Source of the DNA: Mesorhabditis belari | Lineage: Eukaryota > Nematoda > Chromadorea > Rhabditida > Rhabditidae | Length of the DNA: 64,000 nt | Assembly: GCA_958450365.1 (NCBI GenBank) | Contig: CAUEEP010000924.1 | Coordinates: forward strand, 1,498,501 to 1,562,500 | Direction: 5' to 3' | Shown: piece after piece, positions 57,501 through 64,000 of the stretch | Layout of the letters: each line of letters opens with the position of its first letter | How positions within the stretch are numbered: the first letter of the stretch is position 1 | The notes under the pieces: generated by a model | Database searches by the model: none | What the model saw: only the letters and a program-made list of their open reading frames with translations | Told to the model about the DNA's origin: nothing | Translations under genes and position numbers: made by a program

Positions 57501-59682
57501 ACTACGTCCTAGACTAGGGACGAGGTACGTAAATCATACCTCTTCTATAAGCGAGATTATGTGGCTTTGTCTTCGTGTGTCTGTGTGTTTGTCTGTTCGT
57601 GCGATTTCTCGCCGCATCAAGCGAATTTCGCCATACACTTTTTTACGCACATACGACGCGCAATTTTCTTTATTTGTGTTTATATTAAGGGTTTTTTGTT
57701 TCAGAGCTGTGTACAGTAGGGTCCAAAAGTTTGGAACCATCACCTTCCGGCAACTTCAACTCCATGTAACTTGCGTTAGATACATGCGATTTTGTTACTT
57801 TAAAAACTATTTTTGTTGCATTTTTTGTGAACTTCCTGAATATCTACTTGATTTTATTTGATATTTGATCTTTTTTTGTCTTGCGCTTTTTCTTGAAACA
57901 CCCATTTTTTTTAGGGGTCCATAAGTTCGCAACGATTTCAAAAATAACAATTCATTTTTAATTTTAGGATGCGAAATTGTTTGAATTTGATGGAGTATGA
58001 TAAAGAACGTATTCTGGCTAAAGTAAATCGAGGAAAGAGCCGTCAAAAAGGCGCCACCACATTCGGTGCCACCCGTTCAGCAGTAACCAAGATTTATAAC
58101 AAATGGAAGGTTTCCGGAAATGTGTAATAAGCAGCTGCATCCATACTACCATTGATTCTGACCGTGGATTCCATTGATTCTGACAAGTGGACCGACATCG
58201 TATCGTCAAAAGCAACCTAAGCAACCGGAAGGTGATGGTTCCAAACTTTTGGACCCTACTGTACATAGCTCTGAAACAAAAATCCCTTAATATAAACACA
58301 AATAAAGAAAATTGTGCGTCGTATGTGCGTAAAAAAGTGTATGGCGAAATTCGCTTGCTGCGGCGAGAAATCGCACGAACAGACAAACACACAGACACAC
58401 GAAGACAAAGCCACATAATCTCGCTTATAGAAGAGGTTTGATTTACGTACCTCGTCTCTAGTCTAGGACGTAGTCCCATCCCATCTCATATCATTAAAAT
58501 CCCTTTCCAAGCTCGTGTCTACTATATATTATATTATCAAAAACTTACACTCTGCTAGAGTTTTATTCTCAACGAGACGCATGAAGATTCCAACAATATT
58601 CTCTCCATCCTTCACACATCCAACATATTGAACAACTCCTCTGTGTTTTAAAGCTTTCAAAAACTCCACTTCATCTTTTCGTTGTTGATTCCTTTGTTGA
58701 ATCGCTAATTGCGCAAGGCGAGCGTTGTGATATTGTTGTGGATTGAATTTCGTGTCATCGAAGTATTTCAAAACCACCGGACTAAAACAATGATAACGAT
58801 TACAAGTATTGGATTGTTGCATTAGAAAAGAATTTGTTGAGCTCGATTTTCGGGGAAGGCTAATTTCCGCAAGGGTCGTTTGCGCCACTCGCCATAACTT
58901 TCTTCTAAGTCGGCCAATCTTTATGATTTTGTTTTCATTTTGTAGGTCCCAATAAGTGCAACAAAATGAAACCAACATCGTAAAGATTGGCCGACTTAGA
59001 AAAAAGTTATGGCGAGTTGCGCAAAAAAATTGCGGAAATTAGCCTACCCCCGATTTTCAACAAAGATTTTTCGAAAACCAAGTGATTAACTAAGTGATTT
59101 TTTGTCAAAAAAAGTCACTACTACATACCATTTTAAACGTAATCAGAGCTATAGCTACGAAAAAATTTGGGGGTGGAGAGTTGATTCCAGTAACCCAGAG
59201 CCCCAATACTAACATTGGCATTTGTACACTTGTAAGCTTTTGTAACATTTGCATTTGTATTTAACGTTTGTAAACTCCCGGAGACTTCTCACGGAAAAAG
59301 TGCAAAAAAAATCAGTATTGACTATTTTCTTGCCCAGTAACGTTTCGATTTCTGTGAAATTTGTATCATAGTGTCAGGAAATTTTGTCCCCTTTCTTTTA
59401 GTCGAAAAAAAATTATATTGAAACAGAAAACTATTTACTTAAAACGTTTCTCACTTTACTAACCATCAAAAAGAATGGAAAATCTTTTCGAAATTGTTGA
59501 AGAAATCAAATAAATTAAAGGAATCAACATCGTTTAGTTATATCTTTTGTAACTTACGGATCAGAGTAACCGGTTATCGAATAGAGTTGTCCGAAGCCGC
59601 CATTTCCGATTGCTTCTTGCGCTAGAGTTTTCTGAACGAGCGAATCACTTAAAGAGCGCTCTCGCAGAGAATCGTTTGGCAT
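51539..59682 (-). CDS. K3: kinase with long tail and C-terminal membrane helix
   Basis: Exons by phase: 59682-59558 (IGNGGFGQLYSITG), 58781-58549 (VVLKYF Lys47; EFLKALKHRGVVQYVG), 56972-56849 (VLHRDIAPD, Asp156), 56804-56639 (NILID, GDFG at 173-176, HQKYRCPEL), 54703-54642 (SDMYSAGLVCWEM), 53697-53578, 53533-53461 (301 kinase residues), 53418-53313 and 53267 onward. HRD and DFG are intact; Ala replaces the Lys of HRDxK. The tail is charged, with a Cys/His-rich patch (SITCHSCCDEHF), and ends in a hydrophobic segment near 51,700-51,790 (FLWSSLTIIGLFVVSLSIAP). Frame changes near 52,450; a 44-nt intron with a weak donor (GTGCGAG) would join both parts, otherwise it is a frameshift. Four introns hold transposons. 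Exon lengths 124, 62 and 73 match K2. Confidence 0.8.
53702..54603. mobile_element. Foldback element with TAA duplication and inverted tRNA-like units (copy 2)
   Basis: 902 bp; ends CAAGGGAATGGTCTCAG, TAA on each side (53699-53701 and 54604-54606). tRNA-like segments at 53845-53915 (TTGCCTAGTGGATAAAGG) and, inverted, at 54195-54270. Part of the right arm is duplicated (GCAAGAGAAGCCTTATAAAG twice near 54,285 and 54,422). It fills K3 intron 5; its TAA duplication lies in the splice acceptor. Confidence 0.85.
55986..56559. mobile_element. MITE related to the 40390 mariner
   Basis: 574 bp with ends TTGGGTTGTCCAGTTATGAA, one base different from the mariner at 40390, TA flanks. The inside is a long imperfect palindrome (arms 55,986-56,180 and 56,370-56,559). 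It lies in K3 intron 4. Confidence 0.88.
57240..57452. other. Stretch of K3 intron 2 without recognised content
   Basis: AT-rich with one moderately G+C-rich patch; no splice-linked open frame of the kinase family found. Confidence 0.4.
57453..58530. mobile_element. Foldback element split by a Tc1 relic
   Basis: Arms 57453-57713 and 58262-58530 are reverse complements (GAGATGGGATGGGACTACGT and its complement), over 95% alike. Its original centre was TA, now occupied by the Tc1 relic at 57714-58261. It lies in K3 intron 2. Confidence 0.9.
57714..58261 (+). mobile_element. Tc1-like relic nested in the foldback element
   Basis: Ends CAGTAGGGTCCAAAAGTTTG and complement, TA on both sides. It keeps only a transposase N-terminus (EYDKERILAKVNRGKSRQKG, then FGATRSAVTKIYNKWKVSG), the DNA-binding helix-turn-helix region; the catalytic part is deleted. 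Confidence 0.9.
58853..59053. mobile_element. Short hairpin element
   Basis: Two ~85-bp arms in inverted orientation (GGCTAATTTCCGCAA...AAGT CGGCCAATC and complement). Probably a small foldback MITE in K3 intron 1. Confidence 0.75.
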
Positions 59683-60306
59683 CGTTTCAGTACTTCGACA
59701 GAGTTAATTTTCTACAACCGAATAAGTTTTTATTTTGCGGAACTAATGTTCGTTTGAATTTATGACTCTGCTACCTTTTTTGGCGGTTTTTGACCTTCCT
59801 CCAGACTCTTATCTGATTTTGCGCGAACATGTTTTGTATTAGGTTTCTATGTTGAAAGGGAGAATAGAGTAAACAAGATTGTACCAAATAGATGTACTTT
59901 TGATTAAACTATTTTGCAGGAGAAAAGGAGAGAAAAGAAGGGCGTCGAAAGTTGGATCTTTGAGCTTTGGATCTACGAAACTCCAAAACATCGAAACCTG
60001 AGCTTTGGATAAAACAGAATCAGGTGAGTCTCCAAATAAATCTCTAATATTTAGAGTTCAATTTTTTTGAGATTCATTTTCAATAACAATGCCTTTGATA
60101 GCTTTATAGTGCGCTTTAATTCTGGGCGCGCGGTGTTTCGCTTGCTAGTCATGCAGGAAGTCATTAATATTTTTGATAGACCCACCAAAACTCGTCTTGC
60201 TTGCTATGAAAGTTCATAGCAAGCTATTTTTGTGAAAATGCATTTTCACAGGATTTTTCAAAGTAAAATTTATCTTAATTTTACGCACAGTAAAACCTCG
60301 TTAGTA

Positions 60307-60786
60307 TTGGGTTGGTGAAAACTGCCGGACCTTGAACTAAAATTTATTGAACATAAAACCATCAATTCATTCGAAATAATTTCCATTATTATTGACGACT
60401 TCTGCCCATTTTACAGGCAATTTGCGGATTCCTCTTTCGTAGTAGGATTTTGGTTTGCGTGTGAGACAAGTGTGAGACTCAAAAATGGAGGACTGGAGAT
60501 GTCCCAGTTTGAGCACTTTCTTTAAAAGAAACCCATTTTGGTGTCAATAGAAAAGTTGTAGCGAATCAAAAATTAGGCTTATAGCCAAATTTCCAAGAAG
60601 ATACACTTAGTAGTTTCGCTTAAAATGCAAGTTTTGTTGCAAGTGTTGTGAAAATTCGTAAATTTGGCACTTCTTGAAAACCAGTTTTTGAATCGTTCTG
60701 AAAATTTGGATATAAGTTTAATTTTTGATTCTCTACAACTTCCAATACAACTACAATAGCCCGCAGTTTTCAATTCACCAACCCAA
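60307..60786. mobile_element. Miniature mariner-type element, TTGGGTTGGTGAATT family
   Basis: 480 bp, TA-flanked, fourth family member. Shows small deletions relative to the 36354 copy. Flanks 59,690-60,300 and 60,790-61,270 contain no recognised gene. Confidence 0.82.
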
Positions 60787-61283
60787 TAACTCAAGGAGAA
60801 TCGAAAAATCTATTTACTATCGAGGTTTTGACCCAATCTGTCTTAAAATGCTCTAAACAACTTGAATACGCTTCAGTATAACTTGTATAACTGCTACTTC
60901 AGTATAACTGCTACATCAAGTCGTTTCCATAACTCTTCAAATCCTTGATCTTCAATGTCGTTATCAAATTTTACATAATTTTACAGCCACTCGTGATTTT
61001 GCGTTTTTTGGATAATCGAACGACTTGTTGCAAAATTGTCTTTTAGCTAATGTTTCTGATCAAAAATAACAAATAAACATCATAAGAAAACCAAAAAGTC
61101 AATAATCTTTTAATCTAACTTTTTTAAAAATTAGCATTTATTCAAAAAACACTTTTGGCAAGTGGTCATAGTTTTGCAGCCACTCAAAAAATCTTCAATT
61201 TTTGATGAATAACTGCGTTTCCTTTTATTCTTTCATTTTTAGTCTTAGTTTTTAGTCAACTAATGTGTCTTTTTCAGGTAAAA

Positions 61284-61400
61284 TGGGCAAGGGGAAACGT
61301 CTGACTGATAAAGAAAGAGGTCGAATCGATGGCTTGAAAAAAACAACTGAAACAACCAAGCCATCGGACAGAAAACTGGGCGTCCCCATTATGTTGTCGA
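61284..61400 (+). pseudogene. Tc1/Tc3-like transposase N-terminal remnant
   Basis: MGKGKRLTDKERGRIDGLKK is the typical start of a Tc3-like transposase DNA-binding domain. The following sequence diverges at once and no catalytic block follows. Fragment. Confidence 0.5.
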
Positions 61401-61929
61401 TTCTTACATCAATGATTCAACAGGATATGGAACGAAAAAGCATACTGGACGCAAAAAGCCACTACCAAACAGTTAATTCTTCGAGAAACAAACAGACAAA
61501 CAAATCAAATTCCAGTTTAGTAATTTTCTGGTTTCACTCACTGTTCACAGTTCACAACAACACTTTCGTGAAAAATTAAGTATGTTTTTTGCTCCTCAAA
61601 CCGGATTAAGAGGCCAAATATCATCACCGGTCCGGCTGACACACCGGAGATGCTTGTTATCAGAGCAAAAATTCGCACAGAAATGATGATAAATTTCTCT
61701 ATAAATTCAGAAAAACGTCTCTTTCTTTAACATTTGTTCTTTGTTTATCAATAGAAGTTTGACTCTATGTATATGCGGCTGCTGTTGTTAGGTGGGAAAA
61801 CTTTTATAGTAAATATCTTATAGTAAATATTTTATAGTAGATTTTTTGCTATTGTTTGCAAGAAAATGTTCAAATATAAGAAAATAACTTATCGAACAAT
61901 AATCTACGATATTTGAACTATACTTTTAC

Positions 61930-61995
61930 GGTGTGTTCCCCCATGCCCCCCCGGAGTACCACCGGAGTATCCCCGGAGTACCGCCCACATGTTAC
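61930..61995. repeat. CCGGAGTA short repeat
   Basis: CCGGAGTACCACCGGAGTAT and similar units in a small G+C-rich island. Confidence 0.6.
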
Positions 61996-62036
61996 CCAAT
62001 TGCCAGAGGCACACTACGTTTTTTTGTGCTTTTTTC

Positions 62037-62213
62037 GCCGCTCACTTGACCGATTTGGCTATAGTTGGTTTCATTCGATAGCCCTGATTAATATCTATCG
62101 AATGAAACCAAATGTGGCCCTGATTAATATCTATCGAATGAAACCAACTGTAGCCCAGATTAGTATCTATCGAATGAAACTAACTGTAGCCAAATCGGTC
62201 CAGTGAGCACCGA
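62037..62213. repeat. Foldback with three 36-bp tandem units
   Basis: Ends CTCACTTGACCGATTTGGCT and complement. Between them a 36-bp unit (GCCCTGATTAATATCTATCG...) occurs three times. Confidence 0.85.
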
Positions 62214-62251
62214 GAGAAAAAAAAACAAAGAAACGTCCCGTATTTATGCTA

Positions 62252-62569
62252 ATTGAAGCACAGTCTCCAATTGAAGCACAGTCTCCAATTGAAGCACAGT
62301 CTCCAATTGAAGCACAGTCTCCAATTGAAGCACAGTCTCCAATTGAAGCACAGTCTCCAATTGAAGCACAGTCTCCAATTGAAGCACAGTCTCCAATTGA
62401 AGCACAGTCTCCAATTGAAGCACAGTCTCCAATTGAAGCACAGTCTCCAATTGAAGCACAGTCTCCAATTGAAGCACAGTCTCCAATTGAAGCACAGTCT
62501 CCAATTGAAGCACAGTCTCCAATTGAAGCACAGTCTCCAATTGAAGCACAGTCTCCAATTGAAGCTATT
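62252..62569. repeat. Perfect 18-bp minisatellite, 17 units plus a partial
   Basis: Unit ATTGAAGCACAGTCTCCA with no mismatch between units. As 18 is a multiple of three, several frames stay open across it on both strands (for example IEAQSP repeats); that alone is not evidence of a gene. Confidence 0.97.
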
Positions 62570-62933
62570 TTAGGAAGGGATTGAAAGTTGAAAAATAGAA
62601 GCAACATATTTTTAAAATGCACTACTTTGCACCATTTTATCCATTCTCTTGCAAAACTCTTCATTATTGCAAAACTCTTCATTATTGCAAAACTCTTCTT
62701 TCAAACTCTTCAAACTCTTCAAACTCTTCATTCTCTTCATTTTCATTCAGCAAAAGTATAATTTGAACAACAGTTCAGTTCAGTTTTAACCTTTTTCGTA
62801 ATTGAACGTCGAGGTATTTTTGTCAAGTTTGTCAAGAGATTCTCTATACAAAATTGTCAAAAGAAAAATTGTTGGTTTGCAAATTTCAGAAATTGTAATG
62901 AAATTTGTAATTCATTGACTTTTGTTTCTTAAG

Positions 62934-63259
62934 CGTCTCTCTTCTTCGCCTCAACACAAGCAGATTGTGATGCTAATGGATTGGACGCTGTACGTGCTTG
63001 CTACAAGGATTTCCTCGGATTTTACGGCCTCGATTCTGGAGGTAAGCAAGCACAAAACAAGTTTTTTGATCATTTCTTTCATTTTTCTATCAGTTACAGT
63101 TTTATAAGTATCAAATAGCTACTCCAGTTACCACATCTACACGTGCTATATCTCTCGTGATGACTTTTTAGCTCTATTGCCTCCATTTCCCACGTTCACC
63201 TTGGTTCGAGATGAAACTTTGAGGAAATCGGGGGTCGACTATTTGCGGAAGGTTTGCGA
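62934..63259 (+). CDS. Exons of a small Cys-containing secreted protein (DUF19/T20D4.11-like?)
   Basis: Exon 62934-63041 reads ADCDANGLDAVRACYKDFLG and joins in phase to 63109-63259 (YHIYTCYISRDDFLALLPPF ... YLRKVCE), ending at a GTGAGT donor. The spacing C-x(11-12)-C-Y-x-x-F-L with later cysteines recalls the nematode T20D4.11/DUF19 secreted domain. Signal-peptide exon and 3' end not identified. The assignment is tentative. Confidence 0.4.
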
Positions 63260-63639
63260 GTGAGTTACAAGGCAAAATGTCACCTAATCTTAAGATAGTA
63301 AATCAGTCAGTGATACGTGAGCCATTTACGTGTTGCTCACTTTCTTCACAATTGATTTGCTAATCAACGTACGGTTTTTGTAACTAAAAATGTTTCTTGC
63401 TTACTTTAAGTCATTCTCAAAGAAAAACCAACGAAATTTCAACGTTTTTTCAACAAAATTTGAGACAAAAACGCTTGTTTTTCTTGAAATTCAAGAATTT
63501 GCCGTAGAACGAGAATGGCTAATTTGTTTGAGCCAAAAATTGTGGCCTAAGCGTTGCGTTGAAAAACAATTTCCCTTACACAAACGCGCATCAACTTTTG
63601 TCGCCCATTTTGTCGTTCTTTCTTAATTGCAATCAAATT

Positions 63640-63712
63640 TTCTTCTCGAACCAGGATCCTTCCGGCTCGATGCCAGCGATTTACCTATAGACCACAGCTT
63701 TCGCCATCCGGT
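63640..63712 (-). other. Degenerate tRNA-like sequence
   Basis: Minus strand has TGGTCTATAGGTAAATCG (A-box-like) and CCTGGTTCGAGAAG (B-box-like) about 45 nt apart. The B box lacks its final CC. Probably a SINE or tRNA relic. The remainder of 63,260-64,000 has no recognised gene. Confidence 0.3.
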
Positions 63713-64000
63713 GTGGGGAATTTGGGTAGAATATTGTCGGATTTCGGGTCTTAAACTTTGATGCCAGATATCTTGCGATACAGAGCTCCATTGGAAAAAC
63801 TAAAAGCAGATTCAGAATCCCCATTCAAGGCTCTATCAAATACCCTAAGTGCGCATCAAAAAGGCAACCTTGACCTGGTGCCTTTCCCTAGTTAGATCTC
63901 AGTTGTACAATCCTTCCTACAGACTTTGCTTTTAATATTTGTATAAAATCTGCATAACTTTTTACGCTGAATTCTTTGTTTAAGAGAAAATAAGTTTTCA

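Noticed and set aside
57496..57861. 121-codon frame with a mirror 153-codon frame at 58018-58479
   Set aside because: Both lie in the arms of the foldback element and run into the Tc1 relic.
62167..62682. 171-codon minus-strand frame with ASIGDC repeats and similar frames on both strands
   Set aside because: A consequence of the 18-bp repeat being a multiple of three without stops.

Overview
This is AT-rich eukaryotic DNA, most likely from a nematode. The evidence is very short introns (about 40-60 nt) with GT...TTTCAG-type borders, dense Tc1/mariner, hAT and miniature foldback elements, a short single-NTR-domain TIMP, a probable nematode chemoreceptor fragment and a Cys-rich secreted exon of a type common in nematodes. 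The species cannot be named from the sequence.

Layout. 1-5 kb: minus-strand exons of a secreted, galectin-like protein running off the left edge, plus an unrecognised acidic ORF and a mariner relic. 5.1-17.2 kb: a giant inverted repeat with two ~5.4-kb arms around a 1.2-kb spacer; each arm carries a complete TDP2-like (tyrosyl-DNA phosphodiesterase 2) gene, transcribed outward, with the same two miniature transposons in its introns. The right arm ends inside the catalytic-loop exon of a broken tyrosine-kinase gene (17.2-18.1 kb). 19-35 kb and 51.5-59.7 kb: a family of divergent protein kinases, called here K1 (19.0-21.8, +), K4 (24-28.9, -), K2 (30.7-34.5, +) and K3 (51.5-59.7, -), plus a duplicated exon block at 29.1 kb. 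36-39 kb: a TIMP gene and a polypurine repeat. 40-47 kb: a nearly complete mariner, then a GALK2-like galactokinase with a Tc1 element in its first intron. 47-51 kb: a chemoreceptor fragment cut by a mariner derivative, a foldback element and a rearranged hAT element. 60-64 kb: repeats, a perfect 18-bp minisatellite, and a small Cys-rich secreted exon pair.

The most unusual system is the kinase family. K1, K2 and K3 share exon phases and near-identical exon lengths through a compact N-terminal kinase domain, then carry quite different C-terminal modules. K1 has a transmembrane helix followed by a DGTPLPTD-type repeat ectodomain, K2 a 500-residue tail of unknown fold, and K3 a ~600-residue tail ending in a transmembrane helix. 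K1 and K2 also share a tail-start motif (IRP-V/I-GFD) and ~600 bp of 3' flank, although the coding sequence between them is unrelated, as if the tail had been exchanged as a cassette.

All exon joins were worked out by eye from splice signals and reading frame; there is no transcript evidence. Family names rest on recognised motifs, not on searches.
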